Positions 53,522 to 64,000 of a DNA stretch of 64,000 bases are shown in pieces. Below the pieces are notes generated by a model. That model did no database searches. It was given only the letters and a program-made list of their open reading frames with translations, and was not told the origin of the DNA. The first letter of the stretch is position 1. The number at the start of each line of letters is the position of its first letter. A program made the translations under genes and the position numbers. This DNA comes from Ovis canadensis (taxonomy: Eukaryota > Chordata > Mammalia > Artiodactyla > Bovidae): positions 127,941,384 to 128,005,383 of the forward strand of contig NC_091250.1 of NCBI RefSeq assembly GCF_042477335.2. Reading direction: 5' to 3'.

Positions 53522-56202
53522 GAATATAACAAAATGCAAAGACACCAAAGCGTAATGAACATGCTTCAAGAAGAAATCCTACACTGCAGTTGCCGGCTTT
53601 TACCTCTTCCAGCTGGTGGATTTTCCCGGGGTTGGATGACAAAATGTTACCAGAGGTTTTGTGTGAAAACTTCCCAGGGCTGACTTAGGCTTTGATTTCT
53701 TCCTCCTTCTCTCTCTTAACTGAGCATTCATTGCCTTTCTGTCTCACAGGAGATCTTGTGTGGAAGGGTTTCAGAAGCCTTTCGCAGGTACTGGGCAATA
53801 GGGCCAGGCACTGGCCTCCATCCAGCCTCATCTCCACCGGGACCTCATCACCATGCCCCCAACTCTGCAGCGAGGTTTGGGGGCTCACCTGGTGCCTGAG
53901 CAGCAGAGGCAGGGCCAGCCCCCCACAGGTCTGCAGAAGACGTGGCTTTGAGACTGAAGCACTATTTCTATTAACGACACCTGCCACTCAGCCTCAACCT
54001 TGCCACTGGATTTGTATGTTTAAAAAAAAAAGGATTTACCACTAAGTTTTTAACATCTGAACCTCAATGTGAAAACCACAACGATTCTGTAACACTGGTC
54101 AACATCACCTGCTAGTGAAAAGTTCCACAACCAGCTCTTACCACACTCATTTTGAACCTACTGCTACTGCTCTTGATCATCTGAAAGATACTAGCCTCAA
54201 AACAAATAAAACAAATAAAATGCCGGCCCCTCTCCATGGAGAGCAGAGCAAGGTTTCTTCACCTTTTAAAAATGTTTCCTTTTTTGACCAAAACCTCCTG
54301 CCTTCCTTTTAATGCCACTTGGAATTTCAAAATAAATAAAATGGTATGGCTACAATTAAAAGCAGCACAAGGATTTGGAAGATGCCTCTTTGAGCTGCAG
54401 AAACCACCTCTGGCAATTCTGTATCCATTCCCCCACAGCCCCAAGCCGGGCAGCAGGGGTCAGGCAGGAGGAGGGCTTTCTTTCTGCCCCTGCTCTCAGT
54501 GTGTGAGGCTCTGGGTTCACTCCTGCGTTTTGCTCAGTCCTATACATGGGATACGAGGTCACTGGGGAGGGACCCCTTCCCCAGGGAATTCAAAGTTAGC
54601 GAGGAGGACAGCATGGTAAGGGCTGGATGAAGGATGTACTCTGGGTGTGCTGGAGACAAGCTAAGGGCTGTGCACCAGCTGGGGTGGGGACGGGGGCTAG
54701 GGAGTGGGCACCCCGGGGAGGCAGGAACGGTCAGCAAAGCTCCCCCACGAGGAGAAAGATGGGCACGAGCTGCTGCCAGGCACAGAAAGGAGGAAGCACC
54801 TTGACAAGAGCGCCTGAGTGCTCTCTGCTAGCTTCACAATGCCATCTCTGGACTGTCTCATTGACATAAAAGCGAAACAGCGGCTGCAACTACCTCTTCT
54901 TAATATACCCTCACACTACAAAGCAACTAAAAGGCTTTACATGATATTTTCATTCAGTTCCTTATTTTGAAAGGAAGTTTTTGATTTATTTTTCCTAAAT
55001 GTTTATCACCTGTCTGACTGTCAAAAGAGCATAACTGAGTTCCTCCACTAGAGAGATCAAATCTGCCCTCTGTGACTCTTTCCCTTGCTGCCACATCCTC
55101 TCCTTGTGGGCAAACTCATTCACAGGGTCACGGACTACTGGCCCTCCTGAGATGACCGAGTCCAGCCTCCTAATCTCAGACGAAGACAGTCAAAGCCAAA
55201 GTAACACCTTAATCGGTGGACCTGAGATGAGAAGGTGAGGTTGTTCATCTCCACCCCAAGACCCCCTGTGCGACACTAACCTCTCCTTTGCAACAGTAAC
55301 AGAGTCTATGCCCCAAACACAACGTTCTATACCTACGGTCATACTTATCTCTTCAACCTGATGTGACCTATGTAGTTACTATTTAAGACTAAGCAGTTGA
55401 ATTCAATTTTCTATAAATAACTAACATACAAAGCATGGTAACAATGAAAAAGACTGTCAAAATGCACAGAGTTATAAGGCAAAGAAAAGTCAAAATTATG
55501 ATTTCACCTTAGTTCTACATCTTAGGATAGGCAAAGCTATATAAATGTATGCTATCATAGAAAAGTAATTTTGATAAAAGTCTTCATAATAATCACCCCT
55601 ACATCTGACATGTGTTTAACTTGAGGGATAGATTTCTTAAAGAGGTAAATTAATCAACTGGTTTGAACCTGAAGAGCGCACACCTGGAGTCGTCTTGACT
55701 TCTCCCTGTTTCCTTCATTTCCAGTCCACGCTGAACATCGCTATGCTTCAGAAGCAGAGCTCTGGAGGGGGCAGATGACCCCTCACCACCCTCAATCTCC
55801 TTTTCCCTTTGCTGGAAAAGCCTCATTTACCTTGGCCCAGCCCCCGTGCAGCAGGGTGGCTGTGCAGCTCAGTCTGGCCAACAAGGCACCGGCGGAAAAA
55901 GGCACACTGGGCACCTCTGGGGAAGCTTTTAATTTATTATGAAAGGGTCGGTGGAGAAGGCGGCGCTGTCCATCTCCTCGTCTCTGACTGTAATGCAGAT
56001 ATGAGGTCGGAGGTGCAGCTGACATCTTTCTAGTGAAAGGCAGCAAGGGGACCAAGAGCCAATTTGCCAGTGATGGTGAAAGAGAAAGAGAAAAAGGACT
56101 TGAGTCCATGCTGGCCTCATGAATCTGCTGGAAACAGATTGCCTTCCTCTAGGCTTGTTAAAAGTTTTTAAAAACCTTTTCGTTTAAGTCACTTTTAGGT
56201 AT
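53522..56202. other. Inferred TAPT1 intron, longest repeat-free stretch
   Basis: About 2.7 kb without a recent SINE or LINE that I can name. Several frames of 60-127 codons are open on both strands and none shows a domain or paired splice sites. No missing TAPT1 exon was found here. Confidence 0.5.
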
Positions 56203-56409
56203 TCACGCTCAGTCACTCACTCGTATCTGACTCTTTACAACCCCAATGGACTGTAGCCCACCAGGGATTTCCCAGGCAAGCATACTGGAGTGGGTTGCCA
56301 TTTCCTTCTCCAGGGGATCTTCTTGACCCAGGGATAGAACCCAGGCCTCTTCTCTGTGTCTCCTGCATCAGTAGGTGGGTTCTTTACCATTGTGCCACTG
56401 GGAAGCCCA
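56203..56409 (-). mobile_element. Bov-tA SINE
   Basis: Inverted, diverged copy from cgctcagtcactcactcgta to gtgccactgggaagccc. Confidence 0.92.
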
Positions 56410-56616
56410 TTCTGTAATACAATACACACAGCTAAAAGTATTCTCGAGGAAAAAGTTTTAATTTCCTTCCAATGCCAGCCTAAACCCCTTAGTCTAACCT
56501 TCAGAGTCACCTGGTTCCAACCCATCCTTTCAGTGCGCCTGTCCTTTCTTTTCTGTTCCTGACAATCTCCCAGCTCTGGGTCTCCCTAGTATATCTCACC
56601 CCCTCACCTCTACATG

Positions 56617-56820
56617 GACTTCCCCGTGGCTCAGATGGTAAAGAATCTGCCTGCACTATGGGAGACCCAGGTTCAATCCCTGGGTCAGAAAGATCCCCTG
56701 GAGAAGGGAATGGCAACTCACTCCAGTATTCTTGCCCGGAGAATCCCACGGACAGAGTAGCCTGGTGGGCTACAGTCCATGGGATCACAAAGAGTCGGAA
56801 AATATGGAGCAACTAACACT
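56617..56820 (+). mobile_element. Bov-tA SINE
   Basis: Begins gacttccccgtggctcagat and ends near atatggagcaactaacacta. It faces the inverted copy about 200 bp away. Confidence 0.92.
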
Positions 56821-57002
56821 AACCAGCACCTCCACGTATGCCCTAAACTGTACAGAAGTGACCCCTGTGTCCTCATCACCTTGCCATTCCCTTCACGGGT
56901 CCCATGTTTATCTTTTACTTCCCCACGGTAAAAGTGCCTGGAACATAGCACTCAAATCAAAAACTGAGAAGATAAGTAACTTCACGAGGGTGGGTGGGTG
57001 GT

Positions 57003-57513
57003 TGTTCCATCACTAAGTTGTGTCTGACTCTTTCTGACCCTCTGGACTGCAGCACGCCAGGCATCCCTGTCCAGCACCAACACCTGGAGCTTGCTCAAAC
57101 TCATGTCCATTGAGTCTGTGATGCCATCCAACCATCTCATCCTCTGTCTGCCCCTTCTCCTCCTGTCTTCAATCTTTCCCAGCATCAGGGTCTTTTCCAA
57201 TGAGCCAGCTCTTCAAATCAGGTGGCCAAAGTATTGGAGCTTCAGTATCAGTCCTTCCAATGAAGGGGTGATTTCCTTTAGGATTGACTGGTTTGATCCT
57301 GCTGTTCAAGGGACTCTTAAGAGTTTTCTCTAACACCACAGTTCAAAAGTGTCAGTTCTTTGATACTCAGTCTTCTTAATAGTTCAGTCCTCACATATGT
57401 ATATGACTACTAGAAAATCCATAGCTTTGACTATATGGACCTTTGTCCACAAAGTGATGTCTTTGCTTTTTAAAACTGTTTAGGTTCGTCATAGCTTTTC
57501 TTCCAAAGAGCAA
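57003..57513 (-). mobile_element. BovB/RTE 3' fragment, about 0.5 kb
   Basis: Inverted copy from ttccatcactaagttgtgtc, through catgtccattgagtctgtga, to gcttttcttccaaagagcaa. Confidence 0.92.
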
Positions 57514-57912
57514 GCATTATCTCTGTAGCCATCAGCTAAACCTCCATGAAAGATAAGCTTCACTCTCAGATAGCGTGACTGCAAGGAAAAAGGGAAGAAA
57601 ATATTTTTCCTAAAGGTTCTTTCTGCCTGAGATCAGCAACCCAAGAGGCGGGGGTCAGAAATCATGACCCTTCCAGAGTTAGAAGAGCCCTTTATTAGCA
57701 AGTGAAGCAGGATGGTTAGTGGTAGAGCGGGAGATCAAAGAGGGACACAGAGAACCTTGAAAACCAGTCCCCTCCCAACCACTCCCTGCTGGACTCAGCC
57801 CAGGGAGACTGCCATCCCCACTGCAAATCAAACGGCCACTGCAGTACAACCAGGGGACAAGAAACCTTTCAAACCTCTTCCTGTTCTCCCAGGGCAGGGC
57901 ACCGCAATTTGC
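57514..57912. other. Inferred intron between two BovB copies, nothing recognised
   Basis: About 400 bp separating two BovB fragments of opposite orientation. No named element is seen. Confidence 0.45.
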
Positions 57913-59410
57913 TAAGTGGAGGTGATGGAATTCCAGCAGAGCTATTTCAAATCCTGAAAGATGATGCTGTGAAAGTGCTGCACTCAATATGCCAGCAAAT
58001 TTGGAAACCTCAGCAGTGGCCACAGGACTGGAAAAGGTCAGTTTTCACTCCAATTCCAAAGAAAGGCAATGCCAAAGAATGCTCAAACTACCGAACAATT
58101 GCACTCATCTCACACACTCGTGAAGTAATGCTCAAAATTCTCCAAGCCAGGCTTCAACAATATGTGAACCGTGAACTTCCTGATGTTCAAGCTGGTTTTA
58201 GAAAAGGCAGAGGAGCCAGAGATCAAATTGCCAACATCTGCTGGATCATGGAAAAAGCAAGAGAGTTCCAGAAAAACATCTATTTCTGCTTTATTGACTA
58301 TGCCAAAGCCTTTGACTGTGTGGATCACAATAAACTGTGGAAAATTCTGAAAGAGATGGAATACAAGAACACCTGACCTGCCTCTTGAGAAATCTGTATG
58401 CAGGTCAGGAAGCAACAGTTCGAACTGGACATGGAACAACAGACTGGTTCCAAATAGGAAAAGGAGTGGACAACAGACTGGTTCCAAATAGGAAAAGGAG
58501 TGCGTCAAGGCTCTATATTGTCACCCTGCTTATTTAGCTTCTGTGCAGAGTACATCATGAGAAATGCTGGACTAGAAGAAACACAAGCTGGAATCAAGAT
58601 TGCCGGGAGAAATATTAATCACCTCAGATATGCAGATGACACCACCCTTATGGCAGAAAATGAAGAGGAACTCAAAAGCCTCTTGATGAAAGTGAAAGAG
58701 GAGAGTGAAAAAGTTGGCTTAAAGCTCAACATTCAGAAAACTAAGATCATGGCATCTGGTCCCATCACTTCATGGGAAATAGATGGGGAAACAGTGGAAA
58801 CAGTGTCAGACTTTATTTTTGGGGCTCCAAAATCACTGCAGATGGTGACTGCAGCCATGAAATTAAAAGACGCTTACTCCTTGGAAGGAAAGTTATGACC
58901 AACCTAGATAGTGTATTCAAAAGCAGAGACATTACTTTGCCGACTAATGTCCGTCTAGTCAAGGGCATGGTTTTTCCAGTAGTCATGTATGGATGTGAGA
59001 GTTGGACTGTGAAGAAGGCTGAGGGCCAAAGAATTGATGCTTTTGAACTGTGGTGTTGGAGAAGACTCTTGAGAGTCCCTTGGACTGCAAGGAGATCCAA
59101 CCAGTCCTTTCTAAAGGAGATCAGCCCTGGGATTTCTTTGGAAGGAATGATGCTAAAGCTGAAACTCCAGTACTTTGGCCACCTCATGCGAAGGGTTGAC
59201 TCATTGGAAAAGACTCTGATGCTGGGAGGGATTGGGGGCAGGAGGAGAAGGGGACGACCGAGGATGAGATGGCTGGATGGCATCACTGACTCGATGGACG
59301 TGAGTCTGAGTGAACTCCAGAAGTTGGTGATGGACAGGGAGGCCTGGCGTGCTGCAATTCATGGGGTCGCAAAGAGTCGGACATGATTGAGCGAGTGAAC
59401 TGAACTGAAG
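57913..59410 (+). mobile_element. BovB/RTE non-LTR retrotransposon, 5'-truncated, about 1.5 kb
   Basis: This is the longest BovB copy in the window. Open segments encode reverse-transcriptase motifs in order: FTPIPKKGN and NYRTIALIS, FIDYAKAFDCVDH, then the catalytic YADDTTLM, then [11 protein letters not shown]. The C-terminal region [20 protein letters not shown] and [20 protein letters not shown] follows. The 5' part with the AP endonuclease is missing. The frame is broken before the catalytic box (stop near 58374), again by a 34-bp tandem duplication at 58436-58503, and near 58830-58890. It cannot encode an intact protein. It is antisense to TAPT1 and ends gagtgaactgaactgaa with no long A tail. 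Confidence 0.96.
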
Positions 59411-59447
59411 CGAGATTTGTAAAGATCTTAAAACACTTACAGAAGGC

Positions 59448-59636
59448 TTTTGTCGTTTAGTTGATAAGTCATGTCCGACTCCTGTGAACCCATGGACTGT
59501 AGCCTGCCAGGCTCCTCTGTCTATGGGATTATCCAAACAGGAGTACTGGGTGGGTTGCCATTTCCTTCTCCAGGGGATCTTCCCCGCCCAGGGATCCAAC
59601 CTGGATTCTTCACCATTGAGCCATCTAGGAAGCCCA
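59448..59636 (-). mobile_element. Bov-tA SINE with target-site duplication
   Basis: Inverted copy from ttgtcgtttagttgataagt to gagccatctaggaagccc. The sequence acagaaggc flanks it at 59439-59447 and 59636-59644. It lies just beyond the BovB 3' end. Confidence 0.94.
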
Positions 59637-59644
59637 CAGAAGGC

Positions 59645-59808
59645 CTGCCACGTAGTTAGCATTCGGATGAGAAAACTGAGGCACACGGAGACAGAAGTGA
59701 ACTGGTCACAGCCTCACACTTGACAAACTGTGGAGCCAAGATCCAAATTCCGGCAGGCTGGCCTTCAAGTTCATGCCCTTTAACCACTTTGCTATCCTGG
59801 CTCTCAGT
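59645..59808 (-). repeat. MIR SINE
   Basis: Inverted order: gatgagaaaactgaggcaca, gagccaagatccaaattccg, then gccctttaaccactttgcta. Confidence 0.8.
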
Positions 59809-60608
59809 TCAGGATGCAGAGATCCTGCAGTTTAGCTTCCTCTTTGTGTGGAAGAAAAAAATACAGCTCCCAAGGTGGAGCATATGAGCAGTTAGCAGCA
59901 GATCTAGACAAGAACCCCTGGAGCAGGTGGGAGCACGGGGAAAGGACTGTGGAGGAAAAGAAGAAGTGTTGCCTCCAAGTCAACAAATGCTCCAAAATTT
60001 CATATCCTTACATCACATTGAGAAGTTCAAGCATAAAAATGTGCTAATAACTAGGAAAACTACTTTAAATATATAAGCAATTCATCTTTATTAAATGTCA
60101 AGTATAACATGTTTATCTACTGACAATATTACACAAAAACCTGTCTTTTTTTTCTTTTTAACAATCACTAAACAGGTTCAGTTGGAGATACTGAGTTGAC
60201 CTTTCTCTTGACTTTAAAATAATAAGCATTAATTACATGCTTTAAAGTATCTGCAACTCCTGAAGACACAAAGTGCTCTTTAATTATCAAGTTTCTCTTT
60301 TTGCAAAGGTTAGGTGGAAATACAGTAGCATGTATCCCCCTCAAAAACAAGAACATTTAAAAGAAGATTAGTACGGCATTATATATTGGATAAATAAACC
60401 CAAAGATAACCAATAAAATTAAGTTATATTACCACAAATGTCTCGACTGCCTCTCAACTCTCACGATAAACACCTGAAGTGGGACCCCCTCCCCACATCT
60501 AATAAAGGCCTTAGAGACAGCAGAGTGAATTCATGCTGTTATGAGATATTTAAGCCTGGAATTAAACAGAAATCTAAGTCTGTTTTCCTCTATGCTCCAC
60601 TTAGTCTT
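59809..60608. other. Inferred TAPT1 intron, nothing recognised
   Basis: About 800 bp, AT-rich after 60000. A 62-codon minus frame (60168-60356) shows no domain that I know. Confidence 0.45.
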
Positions 60609-61190
60609 ATTCAGTTCAGTTCAGTCACTCAGTCGTGTCCGACTCTTTGCAACCCCATGAACCGCAGCACGCCAGACCTCCCTGTCCATCATCAACTCCT
60701 GGAGTTCACTCAGACTCACTTCCATTGAGTTGGTGACGCCATCCAGCCATCTTATCCTCTGTCGTCCCATTCTCCTCCTGCCCCCAATCCCTCCCAGCAT
60801 CAGAGTCTTTTCTAATGAGTCAACTCTTCGCATGAGGTGGCCAAAGTACTGGAGTTTCAGCTTTAGCATCATTCCTTCCAAAGAAATCCCAGGGTTGATC
60901 TCCTTCAGAATGGACTGGTTGGATCTCCTTGCAGTCCAAGGGACTCTCAAGAGTCTTCTCCAACACCACAGTTCAAAAGCATCAATTCTTCGGTGCTCAG
61001 CCTTCTTCACAGTCCAACTCTCACATCCATACATGACCACTGGAAAAACCCTACCCTTGACTAGACGGACCTTAGTCAGCAAAGTAATGTCTCTGCTTTT
61101 GAATATGCTGTCTAGGTTGGTCATAACTTTCCTTCCAAGGAGTAAGTGTCTTTTAATTTCATGGCCGCAATCACCATCTACAGTGATTTT
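60609..61190 (-). mobile_element. BovB/RTE 3' fragment, about 0.58 kb, joined to a mariner end
   Basis: Inverted copy from ttcagttcagttcagtcact to gcaatcaccatctacagtga and the cagtgattttg boundary. It is well preserved and in one long open frame on the minus strand. Its 5' truncation point coincides with the end of the adjacent mariner. Confidence 0.94.
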
Positions 61191-61343
61191 GTTGATACAA
61201 AAGAAATTGTGGTTTTGGACTGTGAATTTTAGATTATAACTAGGCTCAAACACATCTTTATTAATCAAAATAGGAACCATTACAATCCACACATTTTTGC
61301 CAACAGAAATAAGTTTTTTTATTCCTGTAGTATAAAAATCCAT
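60621..61343 (-). pseudogene. Chimeric 240-codon open frame: mariner 3' end fused to BovB C-terminal region
   Basis: One uninterrupted minus-strand frame. It starts in the mariner ([20 protein letters not shown], a frameshifted transposase end) and crosses the left terminal repeat. It then continues in the BovB frame ([20 protein letters not shown] ... [12 protein letters not shown]). It is in TAPT1 sense orientation within an inferred intron. No promoter is visible, and I treat it as fused transposon debris. Confidence 0.7.
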
Positions 61344-62427
61344 GCTTCAGGATTCAGTGGACTCTTGGAAACCATTTTCTGCCTCCTGCTGGTTATGGCA
61401 GTGTTTTCCCTACAAAAAGCTGTCAAAATGCTTGAAGAAGTGGTAGTCGGTCGGCAAGAGGTCAGGTGACTATGGTGAACGAGGCAGAACTCTGTAGCCC
61501 AATTTGTTCAACTTTTGAAGCCTTGGTTTTGCAATATGTGGTTGGGTGTTGTTGTGCAGAAGAATTGGGCCTGCTTTGTTGACCAGTGCTGACTGCAGGC
61601 GTAGCATCTCATCGATTTGCTGAGCACACTTCTCAGATATAGTGGTTTTGCCATGATTCGGAAAGCTGGAGTGGATCAGACTGGCAGGAGAGCACCAGTG
61701 TCCAAGGTCATTTGTTTTTTGGTGCAAGTTTGGTTTGGGGAAGTGCTTTGGAGCTTCTTCTTGGTCTAGCCACTGAGCTGGTCATCACTGGTTGTATAAA
61801 ACCCACTTTTCGTCACACATCACAATCCGATCAAGAAATGGTTCGTTGTTGAAGAGAATCAGAGAGGACACTTCAAAACGATGATTTTATTTTGATTTTT
61901 CAGTCAGCTCATGAGGCAGTCACTTATCGAGCTTTTTTACCTTCCCAATTTGCTTCAAATGCTGAATGAATGTAGAATGGCTGACGATGAGTTCTTTGGC
62001 AGCTTCTTATGTAGTTGTAAGAAGATCTGCCTCGATAATTGCTCTGGTTGTTGCTAACTTCCAATGGGCAGCCACTAAGCCCGTCATCTTCAAGGCTCTC
62101 GCTTCCTTTCTAAAACTTCTTGAATTACCACTGCATTATATGTTCATTAGCAGTTCCTTGGCCAAATGCATTGCTGATGTTGTGAACTGTCTCTGCTGCT
62201 TTACGACCCACTTTGAATTTGAATTAAAAAATTACTCAAATTTGCTTTTTGTCTAATATCATTTTTATAGTCTTAAATGTAAAACAAGCAGCAAGTAGCA
62301 AGTCAGTAGCAAAAAAAAAAATAAAGTGAGAAATGAGCCTTAAAATGGGGTATAACATAACCACATTTATATAAGAATGTACTCCAATATCAAAGGGCCA
62401 ACGTGCAATTACTTTTGCACCAACCTA
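61190..62427 (-). mobile_element. mariner (Tc1/mariner family) DNA transposon, decayed
   Basis: About 1.24 kb. The right terminal repeat reads caattacttttgcaccaacc next to TA. The left end (gttgatacaaaagaaattgt) is its diverged inverted copy. The minus strand carries transposase-like pieces, for example HQKTNDLGHWCSPASLIHSS and GPILLHNNTQPHIAKPRLQK in 61470-61727. The usual His-Asp-Asn-Ala box is changed to His-Asn-Asn-Thr, so a catalytic Asp appears lost. Several stops and frameshifts break the rest. The element is inactive. Confidence 0.9.
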
Positions 62428-62994
62428 ACAGAAGAAGAAACTTCTCTAAACTGAAAAAGACGATATTCTTCTGTATATTTTAAGCAGTAAAACACCTGAA
62501 GTATTGTTCTCAGAGACTAAATCAACATGTCTTAAGTAGGCCTAAAACCAAAAGCCTTTCTCGCGGGCAATAGGATTAGAACATAATGGCAACTGTGTGT
62601 GAGCAGTGTCCACTAAACTTTTCTCACATTATTAATGTTTCACACACGTACAAGTGAAACCAAAGTTTCAAAAAAAAACAAAAACAAAAAAAAACCCACT
62701 TACCCTGAGTACAGGCAACAAATGCAATGTGATACTTTTTCTATTCTTCAATTAAACAGAATAAATCCTCATCAATTACAACCTACTGCATGGGTTATTC
62801 CACCTACTAGTGGCCCTACAGCAGACCACAGGTTGAAAGACACTGGTTTATACTGAAGCCCCATCAAGACCTGCAGAGATTTTCCCAGAAGACAACTTAA
62901 TACTCACAATGACAAATATGAAATGCTTACAAGTTTCTGTGAGAAATCCACCCAGAAACTTGCTTGTAATTTCAATGCTGATAATGAGGAAAAG
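62428..62994. other. Inferred TAPT1 intron, nothing recognised
   Basis: About 570 bp, AT-rich, including an A-rich run with c interruptions at 62670-62697. No named element. Confidence 0.45.
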
Positions 62995-63341
62995 AACTGT
63001 GGTGCTGGAGGACTCTCGAGAGTCCCTTACTATAAGGAGATCAAACCAGCCAATCCTAACAGAAATTATCTCTGAATATTCACTGGAAGGAGTGATGCTA
63101 AAGTTGAAGTTCCAAAACTTTGGCCACTAATATGAAGAGATGACTCATTGGAAAAGACCCTGATGCTGGGGAAGACTGAGGCAAAAGAGGGTGGCAGAAA
63201 GTGAGATAGTTGAATGGCATCACCGACACAATGGACGTAAATTTGAGCAAACTCAGGGAGAGAGAGGAGGACAGAGAAGCCTGGCGTGTTGCAGTCCATG
63301 GAGTCGCAAAGAGTTGGACACAATTTAGTGACTGAACAACA
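62995..63341 (+). mobile_element. BovB/RTE 3' fragment, diverged
   Basis: It runs from aactgtggtgctggaggact, through gactcattggaaaagaccct, to caatttagtgactgaacaac. Confidence 0.9.
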
Positions 63342-64000
63342 GACGAGGAAAAGAGAGGGATGGATGTACTGAGCCTGCCTCTGATGAGCTGACAGTTACG
63401 GGGGCTGCGGTCACTGTGAGTTATTTCTACCACAGGTGGAGTGGTACAAGGGGTCAGAAGGACACCTCCTTAGTGAAAGTCCATAAAGTCTGCCTGTGGA
63501 CAGTGGACACGACCCTCTGGGCTCGCCCAGAGCAAAGCGGGAGGCCAGCAGCTCAGACAGACGGGTGGATGAGCATCCAGGCTGCAGAGAGAAGGCAGAC
63601 TCCCAGCAGGGCCTTCTGCAGCAGCCTCCCACTTCCAGCCCATGGCTGATCACTGGCAGAAAAAAGTGAGCTCTGAAAAGCAGGTTAAGGTGTTTTAGAA
63701 AGACACAAGAATTACTTTAAACAAAAAATTCTTTTTCCAAGCAGAAGAAACATCACCTGCCAGGTTCCTCCTGGACAAAACCTTAAAGCTACTCTAATAC
63801 ACAAAACAAAGGAGCTGCCGCCCTGGGGAGGAGGGCTGCACCTCTACCCCCGCCCCAAACACCTCCCTCACCTCCAGGCCTCGGCTCCGGCTCAGAGCCC
63901 CAGAGAAAAGCAGTGACGTGGTTAACAGCCACGCGTGTTTGAGGATCCTGGCCAAAGGCACCAAACTGCTTCCTAGTCTCAAACGTCTGCTGGCTCCCCC
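63342..64000. other. Inferred TAPT1 intron, right edge, nothing recognised
   Basis: About 660 bp of moderate GC content. Short open frames exist on both strands without a recognised domain. I found no match to the missing N-terminal TAPT1 exons. Confidence 0.45.

Noticed and set aside
58813..59286. 157-codon minus-strand frame (and the similar one at 60730-61239 plus)
   Set aside because: These are antisense shadows of the BovB C-terminal coding region; the same protein pattern recurs at every BovB copy.
61966..62256. 96-codon plus-strand frame
   Set aside because: It is the antisense shadow of the mariner transposase region.
50000..64000. Search for the two missing N-terminal TAPT1 exons
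   Set aside because: I looked on the minus strand for the expected basic segment before LMVFG and for a GC-rich first exon with a CpG island and saw neither. They probably lie beyond the right edge.
1..64000. CRISPR arrays, operons, phage or toxin systems
   Set aside because: The spaced repeats are SINEs and minisatellites of a mammalian genome; nothing prokaryotic is present.

Overview
This window is nuclear DNA from a ruminant, most likely a bovid such as cattle, yak, buffalo, sheep or goat. The evidence is the dense load of Bov-tA SINEs (tRNA-like head plus BovB tail), BovB/RTE LINE fragments with a recognisable reverse transcriptase, and CHR-type artiodactyl SINEs. Older MIR, L2, MER5A and MER2/Tigger copies and a mariner lie beneath them. 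There are no bacterial, phage or CRISPR features. Species cannot be fixed from the sequence alone.

The one protein-coding gene I can support is TAPT1 (transmembrane anterior posterior transformation 1), on the minus strand. I read twelve consecutive coding exons from 49948 down to the stop codon at 18149. All have GT/AG splice signals and compatible phases, giving 453 codons plus a stop. By comparison with the 567-residue human protein, as I remember it, the N-terminal ~110 residues (two exons) and the promoter lie beyond the right end. A SINE-free 3' UTR probably runs to a poly(A) signal at 16056-16061.

Layout: 1-16034 is downstream intergenic DNA with no gene seen, built from nested transposon insertions. 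16035-49948 is the body of TAPT1, with introns of about 0.2 to 11 kb. Intron 13, before the last exon, carries two minisatellites (a 92-bp unit and a GC-rich 37-45-bp unit). 49949-64000 is inferred to be the intron upstream of the first exon seen. It holds alternating BovB fragments, including one 1.5-kb copy with reverse-transcriptase sequence, and a decayed mariner joined to a BovB fragment.

No previously undescribed multi-gene system is visible. The points most worth a second look are a shifted acceptor in the last TAPT1 exon, a well-formed unused splice-site pair that would act as a stop-containing exon, a 240-codon mariner/BovB chimeric reading frame in TAPT1 sense orientation, a twin-primed L1, and the intronic minisatellites with G-rich RNA potential. 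Coordinates of old repeats are approximate, because they were read by eye.
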